From positions 2,914,001 to 2,978,000 of the forward strand of contig NZ_CP022296.1 in the NCBI RefSeq assembly GCF_017310035.1: a stretch of 64,000 nt of DNA, written 5' to 3'. Source of the DNA: Nocardioides sp. S5 (GTDB lineage: Bacteria > Actinomycetota > Actinomycetes > Propionibacteriales > Nocardioidaceae). Both the position numbers and the translations under genes were made by a program. The notes beneath the pieces are model-generated. The model was not told the origin of the DNA, did not search any database, and was given only the letters and a program-made list of their open reading frames with translations. Positions 26,779 through 36,118 of the stretch are shown here, in pieces. Each line of letters opens with the position of its first letter. The first letter of the stretch is position 1.

Positions 26779-28503
26779 TCAGTCGGTCGTCAGCTCGAGC
26801 TTGCCGTGCAGCACGTCGTCGTCGACCCAGCTGCTGACCGCGAAGGCCGACAACGGCTCGAGGTTCTCGCTCACCTCGGGCATGTCGTCGGTCACGCGGA
26901 CCAGCCAGTTGTCGTCGGCGTCGAAGTTGACGTAGAGGACCGACTGGGCGTCGCCGTCCTCCACGACCCTGCCGTAGTCGTCGGTGCCGCCGAGGTCGCC
27001 GCCGGACTCCAGCTTGCCGCGGTAGTCATCCTGGAACGCCAGGACCGCATAGCCGTCGCCCTCGGTCACCTCCATCATCGGAGTCATCTCCGCGGGCACC
27101 TGGTCGGCGATCTTGTCGAGCACCGCCTGGATCTCGTCGGCGTCGCCCTTGATGGTGATGCCCGCGGGGAGCTCACCGGGACCGCCGTTCGCGATCGCGT
27201 CAGGGTCGATCCCTCCGCCGATCGAGATCGTCACGCCCTCGCCCATCAGCGTCTCGATGTCCTCGGGGAAGGCCAGCCCGGTCTCGCTCTCCATCTCCGC
27301 GATCCCGTCGTCGATCGACGATGCGTCGTCGGGCAGCGTGGTCTTCAGGTAGTCGACGAACGCCTCGGCCCAGCCCTCCTCGAGCGAGAAGCCGAGCGCG
27401 GCCACGGTGTCGTCGGGAAGGTCGGCCACCATCGAGGCACCCTCGTCGGAGTCGATGAACTTCGTCATGTCGGGCTGGTAGTTGGACACCGCGTACTCGA
27501 TCTCCACCGAGCCCTCGTCGAAGCGGACCGTGGCCGCCATGCCGTCGAAGTCGTCGATCATCTGCTGGAGCTCCGGCGGGACCTCAGCGTTGTCGCTCCC
27601 GGAGGACGGGTCGGTCGTCTCGGAGAAGCAGGCGTCGAGCTCCTCGGCCGTGGTGGCGGCGTCGACGCACTCCTGGTCGAACGGCTCGCCGAAGCCTCCC
27701 ATGGAGTCCGAGGACATCCCGGTCAGCGGCGCGCCCAGCTCGGCCACGTCGCCGAGGTACTGCGCGGCGCTCTTGGCGACGTAGAAGGACATGAAGCCGT
27801 CGTCGCCGGCCTCGCCGGTCCACTTGCCGTAGGCGGCGTCGTCGGCGAGCGTGCCGGAGCCACCGGCCTCGACCACCTGGTCGGCGATCTCGTCGGTCTC
27901 GGCCAGCACGAGCCAGTCGCCCTCGACGGTCCAGCCGCCCACGTCGCTGGCCTCGTCACCGCCCTCTTCGCTTCCCCCGCAGGTGTCGATCAGGGTCTGG
28001 ACGCCTTCCTCGGCCGCGCCCGCGTCGGTCACCTGGACCACCGCGACCGGCGCCGGCTGGTCCTCACCGAGGTCGACCGCTGCCACGGCGGCGCGCGAGC
28101 CCAGCCACGGCGCGACGTCCTCGGCGTAGTCGAGGCCCTGGCACTCGCCGGAGGAGGTGATCTCCTCGAACAGGCGCTCGCGGAGGTCGTCGTCGGTCTC
28201 GAGGTCGATCTCGTCGGTGAACGCCGGGAACTTGCGCAGCGTGCGGATCGCCTCGATCTTCTGCCCGCCGCTCGGGTCGAGGTCGACGCTCATGTAGGCG
28301 ACGGTCGAGGCGGGCAACGCCTCGGCGGGCTGTTCGCCGGTGGCGAAGAAGCTGGTGGCCGCCCAGGCGCCACCGGCGACCACCGCCCCGCCGGCGACGA
28401 TGGCGCCGAGCGCGATCAGCCGCTTGCGGTTGTCGTTGTCGGAGGCGGACGTGGTCGGCCCCGATCCCTCGAGGTACTCCGGTCCACCCGGTGACATGCT
28501 CAT
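26779..28503 (-). CDS. DUF3352 domain protein, membrane-anchored and exported
   Basis: A 574-residue protein. A short Asp/Asn/Ser-rich cytoplasmic segment (MSMSPGGPEYLEGSGP...) leads to one membrane helix at about residues 28-50 (LIALGAIVAGGAVVAGGAW), and the remainder is an acidic extracytoplasmic domain. DUF3352 features are AEALPASTVAYMSVDLDPSGG, TLRKFPAFTDEI, DVAPWLGSRAAVAAV and later repeated strands such as LVLAETDEIADQVV. The ectodomain is strongly acidic and Gly/Ser-rich. Function is unknown. The upstream membrane-protein gene ends 68 nt before it, and a TAGGCT box near 28570 may drive it. Confidence 0.85.
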   Translation of the reverse strand: MSMSPGGPEYLEGSGPTTSASDNDNRKRLIALGAIVAGGAVVAGGAWAATSFFATGEQPAEALPASTVAYMSVDLDPSGGQKIEAIRTLRKFPAFTDEIDLETDDDLRERLFEEITSSGECQGLDYAEDVAPWLGSRAAVAAVDLGEDQPAPVAVVQVTDAGAAEEGVQTLIDTCGGSEEGGDEASDVGGWTVEGDWLVLAETDEIADQVVEAGGSGTLADDAAYGKWTGEAGDDGFMSFYVAKSAAQYLGDVAELGAPLTGMSSDSMGGFGEPFDQECVDAATTAEELDACFSETTDPSSGSDNAEVPPELQQMIDDFDGMAATVRFDEGSVEIEYAVSNYQPDMTKFIDSDEGASMVADLPDDTVAALGFSLEEGWAEAFVDYLKTTLPDDASSIDDGIAEMESETGLAFPEDIETLMGEGVTISIGGGIDPDAIANGGPGELPAGITIKGDADEIQAVLDKIADQVPAEMTPMMEVTEGDGYAVLAFQDDYRGKLESGGDLGGTDDYGRVVEDGDAQSVLYVNFDADDNWLVRVTDDMPEVSENLEPLSAFAVSSWVDDDVLHGKLELTTD

Positions 28504-28571
28504 CTTGGTCCCGCTCCCCCGTGTGCAGCGTCCCGAGGTGCTCGGGACTGCCAGTGTGGTCGCGGGTCAGC

Positions 28572-29141
28572 CTACCCGCGGGAGGGCCGTCGCAATCCCC
28601 GACTTCCCAACAGGTAGGTGCCGACCAGACCAGCCATCGCGCCCGCCGGGAAAGCGACCAGCGCGGTCGAGAACCAGGGCTCCCGGTCGGCGTCGGGGGC
28701 GGTGAGCGCGAGGTCGCCCGAGAGCGGGGTGTAGTCCGGCGTTCCGGCCGCCAGGGCCTGCGGGTCGGTCGGTCCCAGGGCGCTACCGACGGCGTACATC
28801 ACCACGGCGGCGAGCGCCGCGCCGGCGAGCACGCCGACGACGGTCACCACCTCGCGGCCACGCCACAGCCCGGCCAGCACGGCCAGCACCAGGCCCAAGG
28901 GGAAGGCAATGAGGACGAAGAGCGCGACGCCCTCGAACGAGACGTCGGGGCCGGCGGGCTCGAGGTACCACTGACCCTGGTAGGTCAGGCCGTCCGGCGC
29001 GTCCCACAACCGCTCCCAGACCACGCCCGCGCCGGCGCCGGCGGCGACGAACACCGCGACCAGGACACCGAGACGGGTGAGCGCCCCGCCGATCCCCGCG
29101 CCGTCGTGGACCTCCTCGTGGACCGTCCCCTGCTCGCTCAT
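28572..29141 (-). CDS. Four-helix membrane protein, function unknown
   Basis: A 189-residue protein with four hydrophobic stretches: LTRLGVLVAVFVAAGAGAGVVW (about residues 24-45), GVALFVLIAFPLGLVLAVLAGL, VVTVVGVLAGAALAAVVMYAVG and TALVAFPAGAMAGLVGTYLLG. Between the first two is an extracytoplasmic loop starting GLTYQGQWYLEPAG, which resembles DUF2567-type actinobacterial proteins; the match is loose. The ATG at 29141 overlaps the end of dnaE by 4 nt, so it is translated with dnaE. Confidence 0.75.
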   Translation of the reverse strand: MSEQGTVHEEVHDGAGIGGALTRLGVLVAVFVAAGAGAGVVWERLWDAPDGLTYQGQWYLEPAGPDVSFEGVALFVLIAFPLGLVLAVLAGLWRGREVVTVVGVLAGAALAAVVMYAVGSALGPTDPQALAAGTPDYTPLSGDLALTAPDADREPWFSTALVAFPAGAMAGLVGTYLLGSRGLRRPSRG

Positions 29142-32100
29142 CCGGTCAGGCACCCCGGGCCGAGCAGCTGCTTGAGGTCGGCGAACAGCGCCGGGCTGGG
29201 GCTGACGCGCAGGTTGTCGTCGAGGCGCAGCACCTTCGTGGAGCTACGGGTCAGCAGGCGCAGCTGGACCTCGGTCATCCCTGGGTGCGTGCCGAGGACG
29301 TCGCGGAGCTGGGCGACGACCGGCGGGGTGCAACGGGTCGACGGGAGGCTGATCACGACCGGCCCGGTCGGACCGTGCGTCAGGTCGGGTGCGCTGACCT
29401 CCTGGGCGCGCAGCTCCGGCTGGTCCTTGTCGCGCGAGAGCTGCCCCTTGATCCGCACGATCTGGTCCTCGACCAGGAGCGTCGACGCGAGGGTGTAGGC
29501 GCTGGGGAACAGCAGCACGTCGATGGCGCCGTCGAGGTCCTCGAGCGTGATGGTCGCCCACGGGTCACCGCGCTTGGTGATCTTGCGCGCGACGGACGTG
29601 ATCAGGCCGCTGACCGTGAGGGTGGTGCCGTGGGGGCGGTCCTCGTCGAGCATGAGCTGGCCGATGGTGCAGTCGGTGCCCTGGGACAGCACGTGCTCGA
29701 GGCCGAGGAGCGGGTGGTCGGAGACGTAGAGCCCGAGCATCTCCCGCTCGTGGCCGAGCAGGGTCATCTTGTCCCAGTCGTCGATGTCGGGGATGGTCAC
29801 GCTCACCCCGAAGCCGGCGTCGTCCTCGCTCAGGCCTCCGAAGAGGGAGTCCTGGCCGATGGCCTCGTTCTTCTTGAGGTCGACGAACTGGTCGACCGCG
29901 GTCTCGTGCACCGCCACCAGGGCGCGCCGCTTGTGCTTCATGTCGTCGAACGCACCGGCCTTGATCAGCGACTCGACCACGCGCTTGTTGCACACCAGCG
30001 CGGGGACCTTCTCCATGAAGTCGTTGAAGTCGGCGTAGCGGCCCTTCTGCTCGCGGGCGGAGGCGATCCCGTCGACGACGTTGCTGCCGACGTTGCGCAC
30101 CGCGGTGAGGCCGAAGCGGATGTCGGTGCCGACGGGGGTGAAGTTGGCGTGGGACTCGTTGACGTCGGGCGGCAGCACCTGGATCTTCATCCGACGACAC
30201 TCGTTGAGGTAGATCGCCATCTTGTCCTTGTCGTCCTTCACCGAGGTGAGGAGCGCGGCCATGTATTCGGTCGGGTAGTTGGCCTTGAGGTAGGCGGTCC
30301 AGTAGGTGATGACGCCGTAGGCGGCGGAGTGCGACTTGTTGAAGGCGTAGTCGGAGAACGGGAGCAGGATCTCCCACAGCTTGTCGATCGCGACCTGCGG
30401 GAAGCCCCGCTCGAGCATGCCGGCCTGGAACCCGGCGTACTGCTTGTCGAGCTCCTCCTTCTTCTTCTTGCCCATCGCGCGGCGCAGGTTGTCGGCGGCA
30501 CCCAGGGTGAAGCCGGCGAGCACCTGCGCGATCGCCATCACCTGCTCCTGGTAGACGATCAGGCCGTAGGTCTCCCCCAGCACCGGCTCGAGCGCCTCGG
30601 CAAGCGCCGGGTGGATCGGCTCGATCGCCTCGCGACCGTTCTTGCGGCGGGCGTACTTGTTGTGCGAGTCGGCGCCCATCGGGCCTGGGCGGTAGAGCGC
30701 GCTCACGGCCGTGATGTCGGCGAACGCGTCGGGCTGCAGCGAGCGGAGCAGCGACCGCATGCCCGAGCCGTCGAGCTGGAAGACCCCGAGGGTGTCACCG
30801 CGGCCCATCAGCTCGTAGGTCGCCCGGTCCTCGAAGCCGAGCTCCTCCAGGACGACCGTCTCGCCCCGGTTGACCTCGATGTTGCTGATCGCGTCGTCGA
30901 GGATCCGGAGGTTGGACAGGCCGAGGAAGTCCATCTTGACCAGGCCGAGCGACTCGCACATCGGGTAGTCGAACTGGGTGATGACCGCGCCGTCCTGCGG
31001 CCTGGCCATGATCGGCACGATGTCGATGAGCGGCTCGCTCGACATGATCACGCCGGCGGCGTGCACGCCCCAGTTGCGGATCTGCCCCTCGAGCCCGACC
31101 GCGGTCTCGTAGATCGTGCGGACGTCGGGGTCCTGACCGTGCAGCGCGCGGAACTCGCCGCCGTCGTTGTAGCGCTTGTGGTCGGCGTTGAAGATGTCCT
31201 TGAGCGCGACTCCCTTGCCCATCACGTCGGCCGGGTAGGCCTTGGTGATCCGGTCGCCGATCGCGAAGCCGTGGTCGAGGACGCGAGCGGCGTCCTTGAT
31301 GGCGGCCTTGGCCTTGAGCCGTCCGAACGTCGCGATCTGGGCGACGCGGTCGGCGCCGTACTTCTCGCTGACGTAGTGGATGACCTCGCCGCGGCGGGCG
31401 TCGTCGAAGTCGATGTCGAAGTCGGGCATCGAGGGTCGCTCGGGGTTGAGGAACCGCTCGAAGAACAGCCCGTGCTCGAGCGGGCACAGGTCGGTGATCC
31501 GCAGCGCGTAGGCCGCGATCGAGCCCGCACCCGAGCCACGACCGGGTCCGACGCGGATGCCGTTGTCCTTGGCCCAGTTGATGAAGTCGGCGACCACGAG
31601 GTAGTAGCCGCAGTAGCCCTTCTGCGAGATGATCGCGAGCTCCATCTCGACCCGGTCACGGACCTCCTGGGTCGTCAGCTCGCCGGGGTAGCGGGCCTCG
31701 ATGCCGCGCCACACCTCCTTGCGGAACCACGACTCCTCGGTCTCGTCGGCCGGCACGTCGGCGCGCGCCATGTAGCCGCCGGTGGACTCGGTGAACTCGA
31801 CCTCGCAGCGCTCCGCGATCGCGAGGGTGTTGTCGCACGCCTCGGGCATCCCGAAGCGGTCGCCCCACAGCTCGCGCATCTCGGCGGCCGACTTGATGTA
31901 GTAGCCGCCGCCGTCGAACTTGAGCCGGTTGGTGTCGGAGAGCCGCTTGCCGGACGCGACACAGATGAGGGCGTCGTGGGCGGCGGCGTCCTCGGGGTTG
32001 TTGTAGTGGGAGTCGTTGGTGGCGATGGGCGGCAGGCCCATCTGCTTGCCGAGCCGCAGCAGGTCGTCGCGGACGCGCTTCTCGATGTCGATGCCGTGGT

Positions 32101-32707
32101 CCATCAGCTCGAGGAACACGTTGTCGCGACCGAAGATGTCCTGGAGCTCGGCGGCCTCGCGGACCGCCTCGTCGTACTGGCCCAGGCGCAGGCGGGTCTG
32201 GATCGCGCCGCTGGGGCAGCCGGTGCTGACGATGAGGCCCTTGCTGTGCTCGGCGAGGATCTCCTTGTCCATCCGGGGCTTGAAGTAGTAGCCCTCGAGG
32301 CTCGAGCGCGACGAGAGCCGGAACAGGTTGTGCATGCCCTCGGTGCTCTCGGCCCACATCGTCATGTGGGTGTAGGCCCCGCCGCCTGCGACGTCGTTGC
32401 CACCCTCCTCGGCGAGGTCGCCCTGACCCCAGCGCACCCGGCGGCGCTCGCCGCGCTGGGTGCCGGGGGTGACGTAGGCCTCGATGCCGATGATCGGCTT
32501 CACCCCGTGCTTGCGCGCCTTGGAGTAGAAGTCGTAGGCGCCGTGGAGGTTGCCGTGATCGGTCATCGCGATGGCCGGCATGCCGAGCTCGCTGGTGCGG
32601 CTGAACAGGCCGTCGAGCAGCGACGCCCCGTCGAGCATGGAGTACTCGGTGTGGACGTGCAGGTGCACGAAGCTGTCCGAGGAGCGTGAGGATGAGCCGG
32701 CCGACAT
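29138..32707 (-). CDS. dnaE: DNA polymerase III alpha subunit
   Basis: Main replicative polymerase, 1189 residues, of DnaE1 type. The N-terminal PHP domain has FVHLHVHTEYSMLDG and AIAMTDHGNLHGAYDFY with metal-type His and Asp residues. The palm carries RGSGAGSIAAYALRITD and the catalytic pair in MPDFDIDFDD near residue 427. Further on are GVHAAGVIMS, MDFLGLSNLRILDD, and FNKSHSAAYGVITYWTAYLKANYP. A C-terminal OB fold reads TVSGLITSVARKITKRGDPWA. No frameshift or missing catalytic residue is seen. The upstream 158 bp hold only a weak Shine-Dalgarno. It overlaps the following membrane-protein gene by 4 nt. Confidence 0.97.
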   Translation of the reverse strand: MSAGSSSRSSDSFVHLHVHTEYSMLDGASLLDGLFSRTSELGMPAIAMTDHGNLHGAYDFYSKARKHGVKPIIGIEAYVTPGTQRGERRRVRWGQGDLAEEGGNDVAGGGAYTHMTMWAESTEGMHNLFRLSSRSSLEGYYFKPRMDKEILAEHSKGLIVSTGCPSGAIQTRLRLGQYDEAVREAAELQDIFGRDNVFLELMDHGIDIEKRVRDDLLRLGKQMGLPPIATNDSHYNNPEDAAAHDALICVASGKRLSDTNRLKFDGGGYYIKSAAEMRELWGDRFGMPEACDNTLAIAERCEVEFTESTGGYMARADVPADETEESWFRKEVWRGIEARYPGELTTQEVRDRVEMELAIISQKGYCGYYLVVADFINWAKDNGIRVGPGRGSGAGSIAAYALRITDLCPLEHGLFFERFLNPERPSMPDFDIDFDDARRGEVIHYVSEKYGADRVAQIATFGRLKAKAAIKDAARVLDHGFAIGDRITKAYPADVMGKGVALKDIFNADHKRYNDGGEFRALHGQDPDVRTIYETAVGLEGQIRNWGVHAAGVIMSSEPLIDIVPIMARPQDGAVITQFDYPMCESLGLVKMDFLGLSNLRILDDAISNIEVNRGETVVLEELGFEDRATYELMGRGDTLGVFQLDGSGMRSLLRSLQPDAFADITAVSALYRPGPMGADSHNKYARRKNGREAIEPIHPALAEALEPVLGETYGLIVYQEQVMAIAQVLAGFTLGAADNLRRAMGKKKKEELDKQYAGFQAGMLERGFPQVAIDKLWEILLPFSDYAFNKSHSAAYGVITYWTAYLKANYPTEYMAALLTSVKDDKDKMAIYLNECRRMKIQVLPPDVNESHANFTPVGTDIRFGLTAVRNVGSNVVDGIASAREQKGRYADFNDFMEKVPALVCNKRVVESLIKAGAFDDMKHKRRALVAVHETAVDQFVDLKKNEAIGQDSLFGGLSEDDAGFGVSVTIPDIDDWDKMTLLGHEREMLGLYVSDHPLLGLEHVLSQGTDCTIGQLMLDEDRPHGTTLTVSGLITSVARKITKRGDPWATITLEDLDGAIDVLLFPSAYTLASTLLVEDQIVRIKGQLSRDKDQPELRAQEVSAPDLTHGPTGPVVISLPSTRCTPPVVAQLRDVLGTHPGMTEVQLRLLTRSSTKVLRLDDNLRVSPSPALFADLKQLLGPGCLTG

Positions 32708-32842
32708 GGAGGAGACTTCCGCACCTTTCGAGGAGTCGCTGACGGTGTCATTTCTGGGGGTCGCGCTGACTGCTCAGCCCTCGTGTCCAGATGGGGGAAG
32801 GCCGTCAGCCTACGTCAGTGTGCACGGCCCCACCGACAGGAC

Positions 32843-32861
32843 ACCCGGCCCTGCGCCGGGT
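32843..32861 (-). terminator. Small hairpin after the DUF2332 gene
   Basis: ACCCGGC and GCCGGGT form a 7-bp stem with a 5-nt loop, 4 nt past the stop of the DUF2332 gene on the minus strand. Confidence 0.5.
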
Positions 32862-32865
32862 CCGA

Positions 32866-33828
32866 TCAGAGCCAGTCGACGGTGTGGCCGTGGCCGTGGC
32901 TGAGGGCCACCGGGACGCCGTCGAGCGCGGTCACGAAGCGACCCGGCGGCACCGCTCGGTCACCGGTCACGTCCGGGAGTACCTGTGGTCCCTCGTTGCT
33001 GATCCAGCGGCACCGACCGGCCGCGACCAGGTCCATCATGAGTGCCTGGAAGCGGCGTCGGTCAGGGTCGTCGAGGTAGGCGACCACGGCCGAGTGGAGG
33101 ACGACCGGGGTGCCGTGGGGAGCCGCCCGGTCCAGCAGGTCGGGCAGCCGGTCGAGGAGGTCGCCGCGCACGAGAAGCGGTGGGTCCAGGCGGGCCACGT
33201 CGACCGCTGCGCGCAGCCGCCGGCGTCGCTCGTCCTGCTCGGGCCAGACCAGGTTCTCCAGCCACGCCGTCGCGTCCGGGTCGGACACGTCGAGGGGGTT
33301 GAGGTCGATCCCGGCACGCCAGGCCACCTCCGGGTGCCGCACGGGCAGCGGCAGCGGTCCCGTGGCCTGCGCGGTGAGCACCGGCCCGCGGCTCCCCCGC
33401 AAGCCGCCCAGCGGCGGCCAGGCGTAGTCGTAGCGGTCGGGGAACAGGCACAGGCCGGCGCTCGCACCGACCTCGACCAGCGCCAGCGGGCCGTCCACGA
33501 GCGCCAGCACCGGCACCAGCGTCGCGAGGCGGCCCACCTCGTTGGTCTGGGTGGCGCGGGCCATGACGGTCGCGCGCACGTCCGGCTCCTGCTCGAGCAG
33601 CACCCGGCGCAGGCCGGCGTACGGTCCGGGCGCGGGAGCGCCGTGCCAGCGGGCGGCCGCGAAGACCAGGTTGGGCTGCCGCTTGATCGCCGGGAGCGTG
33701 CCCAGCCAGGCCAGCACCTCGGGGTCGTCGGCGACGCCCCGCGCCCACTCCTCGAAGCAGGGCGAGTCGCCGGCGGCGTAGGCCGCGAAGTCGAGGTACT
33801 CGGCGATCACGTCGTCGTGGAGCAGCAC
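32866..33828 (-). CDS. DUF2332 domain protein
   Basis: A 320-residue protein of the DUF2332 family, common in actinobacteria. Recognisable parts are SPCFEEWARGVADDPEVLAWLG, KRQPNLVFAAARWHG, RATQTNEVGRLATLVPVLA, LALVEVGASAGLCLFPDRYDY (a Gly-rich loop recalling a methyltransferase-like nucleotide site) and VVLHSAVVAYLDDPDRRRF. A class I methyltransferase-like fold is suggested by the VEVGASAG loop, but no reaction is known. The GTG start follows CAGGAT by 6 nt, a weak version of the leaderless pattern. The next gene upstream ends 30 nt before it. Confidence 0.85.
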   Translation of the reverse strand: MLLHDDVIAEYLDFAAYAAGDSPCFEEWARGVADDPEVLAWLGTLPAIKRQPNLVFAAARWHGAPAPGPYAGLRRVLLEQEPDVRATVMARATQTNEVGRLATLVPVLALVDGPLALVEVGASAGLCLFPDRYDYAWPPLGGLRGSRGPVLTAQATGPLPLPVRHPEVAWRAGIDLNPLDVSDPDATAWLENLVWPEQDERRRRLRAAVDVARLDPPLLVRGDLLDRLPDLLDRAAPHGTPVVLHSAVVAYLDDPDRRRFQALMMDLVAAGRCRWISNEGPQVLPDVTGDRAVPPGRFVTALDGVPVALSHGHGHTVDWL

Positions 33829-33858
33829 GGGCCCATCCTGCCCCTGTCGGCCGCGGGC

Positions 33859-34389
33859 TCAGCGCTGGGCCGGGAACGGACCGGCCGGGCCGACGCCGGC
33901 GTTGCCCAGGCGGATCCCGGAGAACTCCAGCCCCTGCGCGCGCACGCCGGCGAAGTGGTCGTCCAGGTCGGGCAGCACCAGCAGCTCGATGCCCTGCTCG
34001 TGGTGCAGCCGGACGAGGTCGCCCACCTCATCGGGCGGCCCCAGCGGCGACACCGGCCGGGTGGTCACGTGGGCGTGCGGTCGGTCACCGAAGGCCTCGA
34101 AGTCCGTGGCGGCGAAGCGGTAGGCGTACAGCCGCGTCGCCCGCATCGCGTCGAGCCAGGCGTCCTCGATCGCGTGGACCCTCTGCACGCCGTCGCCCCA
34201 CGAGCAGACCCGGGGGCACTGTCGCGGGAACCAGTAGCAGGGGGCGTTGAGGGCGTCGACCGACCACACGTAGGCCTCCGGCTGCTGGGCGGTGGCCGCC
34301 ACGTGCGGCACGAATCGCTCGATCGCCGCGTCCTCGCTGAAGTGGAGGACCTCCCCGGGACGCGGCAGCACCGAACCATCGTGCCCCAC
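33859..34389 (-). CDS. DUF6886-like family protein
   Basis: A 176-residue protein. VLHFSEDAAIERFVPHVA, then AYVWSVDALNAPCYWFPRQCPRVCSWG with three Cys residues, and YAYRFAATDFEAF recall the DUF6886 group, sometimes described as ADP-ribosyl-transferase-like because of the H-F-S and W-x-x-D layout. No activity can be assigned. The GTG at 34389 fits the family N-terminus apart from about ten extra residues. It stands between the GNAT-chorismate mutase gene and the DUF2332 gene on the same strand with gaps of 30 nt each, so all three may be co-transcribed. Confidence 0.65.
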   Translation of the reverse strand: MGHDGSVLPRPGEVLHFSEDAAIERFVPHVAATAQQPEAYVWSVDALNAPCYWFPRQCPRVCSWGDGVQRVHAIEDAWLDAMRATRLYAYRFAATDFEAFGDRPHAHVTTRPVSPLGPPDEVGDLVRLHHEQGIELLVLPDLDDHFAGVRAQGLEFSGIRLGNAGVGPAGPFPAQR

Positions 34390-34419
34390 AGCACCGGACA
34401 GTGGAGCGTACGGCCCGAC

Positions 34420-35151
34420 CTAGCGACCGGCGGCTCCACCCTCGGCGGCGTCACTCCGGGCGGCGTCGAGGGACTCGGTGATGATCACGTCGACGATGCG
34501 TGCCACACGATCCTGGCCGAGCTCGGGGACGACCTCGGCGATCCGTCGGGCGATCTCGGCCTCGCGGCGGGGGTCCCGCTCACCGGTGGGCCTGACGGCC
34601 TGCACGGCCCGCGTGAGCGCCGTACGCCGCGCGAGCACGTCGCCGAGCACGAGGTCGACCTCGTCGATCATCGCGCGGAAGCAGGCCACCGGGTCGTTGC
34701 CGGGCCACACGAGCCGGATGTCGGGCGCGCGCTCCTCGTTGGCCGACCCGTCGGTGCGCTCGAGGGCGACGAAGCCGTGGCGGGCGTAGAAGTCGCGAGC
34801 GGGCCGGTTGGACTCGAAGACCCACAGCCCGACACCGTCGGGGTGCCCCGCCAGCGCGTCGCGCAGCAGGGCGGTGCCCACTCCCCTGCCCTGCGCGCCG
34901 GGGGCGACGTAGAGGTCGTCGAGCCACGTCGGCGTGGCCCGGGAGTAGCCGACGACCCGGCCGTCGAGCTCGGCCACGCGGACGTCGTACGCCGCCAGGT
35001 CCCAGCCGGCGACCCACGTGCGCACCTCGTGGTCGGGGTGCACCGCGGGCGGGAAGGCCGCACCCGCTGCCGCACGGGCGGCGAGGTGGACCTCGGCGAG
35101 TGCCGGGAGGTCAGCGGCCGTGGCCGGACGCAGGACCGGCTCGGTGCTCAC
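34420..35151 (-). CDS. GNAT acetyltransferase fused to a chorismate-mutase-like domain
   Basis: A 243-residue two-domain protein. Residues 1-150 are a GNAT domain: LRPATAADLPALAEVHLAA, VVGYSRATPTWLDDLYVAP, the acetyl-CoA loop GAQGRGVGTALLRDAL, and ESNRPARDFYARHGF. From about residue 160 comes a type II chorismate-mutase-like helical unit: MIDEVDLVLGDVLARRTAL, VRPTGERDPRREAEIARRI, then LGQDRVARIVDVIITES, with the Arg residues that bind chorismate carboxylates in this fold. The fusion joins an acetyl transfer to a prephenate-forming fold; which is active is unknown. GTG 35151 is the likely start; a longer frame to 35193 would run through a palindromic repeat. Confidence 0.8.
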   Translation of the reverse strand: MSTEPVLRPATAADLPALAEVHLAARAAAGAAFPPAVHPDHEVRTWVAGWDLAAYDVRVAELDGRVVGYSRATPTWLDDLYVAPGAQGRGVGTALLRDALAGHPDGVGLWVFESNRPARDFYARHGFVALERTDGSANEERAPDIRLVWPGNDPVACFRAMIDEVDLVLGDVLARRTALTRAVQAVRPTGERDPRREAEIARRIAEVVPELGQDRVARIVDVIITESLDAARSDAAEGGAAGR

Positions 35152-35184
35152 CCTTCGAGACACTCGCTTCGCTCGTTCCTCAGG
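35151..35184. repeat. REP-like palindromic repeat between rluD and the GNAT gene
   Basis: It reads CCCTTCGAGACACTCGCTTC then GCTCGTTCCTCAGGA, the same family as the copies at 19215 and 20178. It lies exactly at the 29-nt gap between the two genes and overlaps both gene ends. Confidence 0.65.
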
Positions 35185-36118
35185 ACAAGTCACGGATGAC
35201 CTCGAGCGCGTGCGCGAGGTCGTCGGGGTAGGTGGACTCGTAGGTGACGTGGTCGCCGGTCTCGGGGTGCTCGAAGCCGAGGCGCATCGCGTGCAGCCAC
35301 TGGCGCTCGAGCCCGAGCCGCTGGGCGAGGGTCGGGTCGGCGCCGTAGGTCAGGTCACCGACGCAGGGGTGCTTCAGCGCACTCATGTGCACCCGGATCT
35401 GGTGGGTGCGACCGGTCTCGAGGTGGACCTCCAGCAGGCTGGCGAACCGGTGGGCCTCGAGGGTCTCGTAGTGGGTGATGCTGTGGCGACCGTCGCCCAT
35501 CACGGCGAACTTGTAGTCGTGCTGGGGGTGGCGCCCGATGGGGGCGTCGACCGTGCCGGACAGCGGGTCCGGGTGGCCCTGCACGAGCGCGTGGTAGGTC
35601 TTGTCGACCGTGCGGTGGCGGAAAGCGTTCTTGAGCACCGAGTAGGCGCGCTCGGACTTCGCGATGACCATGACACCGGACGTGCCGACGTCGAGTCGCT
35701 GGACGATGCCCTCGCGCTCCTTCGCACCGGAGGTCGAGATGCGGTAGCCGGCGCCGGCGAGGTGGCCCACGACGGTCGGACCGCGCCAGCCCGGCGACGG
35801 ATGGACGGCCACGCCGACCGGCTTGTCGATCACCACGATGGCGTCGTCGTCGTGGATGATCCGGATGCCCTCGACGATCTCCGCCTTCACCTCCAGCGGG
35901 TCGCGCTCGGCCGGGATGGTGACGTCGAGCATGGAGCCGGCGTGGACCCGGTCGCTCTTGCCGACGCCCGAGCCGTCGACCAGCACGTGGCCCTGCGCGA
36001 TGAGGTCGGCGGCCTTGGTGCGGGAGAACCCGAACATCCGCGCCATGGCAGCGTCGACGCGCTCGCCGGCCAGGCCGTCGGGCACCAGCACGGTGCGCTG
36101 CTCGGTGTGGGTGCTCAT
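35180..36118 (-). CDS. rluD: Ribosomal large-subunit pseudouridine synthase D family
   Basis: A 312-residue RluA/RluD-type enzyme that isomerises uridines in 23S rRNA. The N-terminal S4 domain is [32 protein letters not shown]. The catalytic motif with Asp is [55 protein letters not shown] and [12 protein letters not shown] are the other family blocks. It overlaps lspA by 4 nt, a pairing (lspA-rluD) conserved in many bacteria. Exact uridine targets are inferred from the family. Confidence 0.94.
   Translation of the reverse strand: MSTHTEQRTVLVPDGLAGERVDAAMARMFGFSRTKAADLIAQGHVLVDGSGVGKSDRVHAGSMLDVTIPAERDPLEVKAEIVEGIRIIHDDDAIVVIDKPVGVAVHPSPGWRGPTVVGHLAGAGYRISTSGAKEREGIVQRLDVGTSGVMVIAKSERAYSVLKNAFRHRTVDKTYHALVQGHPDPLSGTVDAPIGRHPQHDYKFAVMGDGRHSITHYETLEAHRFASLLEVHLETGRTHQIRVHMSALKHPCVGDLTYGADPTLAQRLGLERQWLHAMRLGFEHPETGDHVTYESTYPDDLAHALEVIRDLS

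Noticed and set aside
29285..32689. A 1134-codon plus-strand open frame opposite dnaE
   Set aside because: Antisense shadow of a strongly conserved polymerase gene; the product is His/Asp/Arg-rich with no domain. High GC leaves long antisense frames open.
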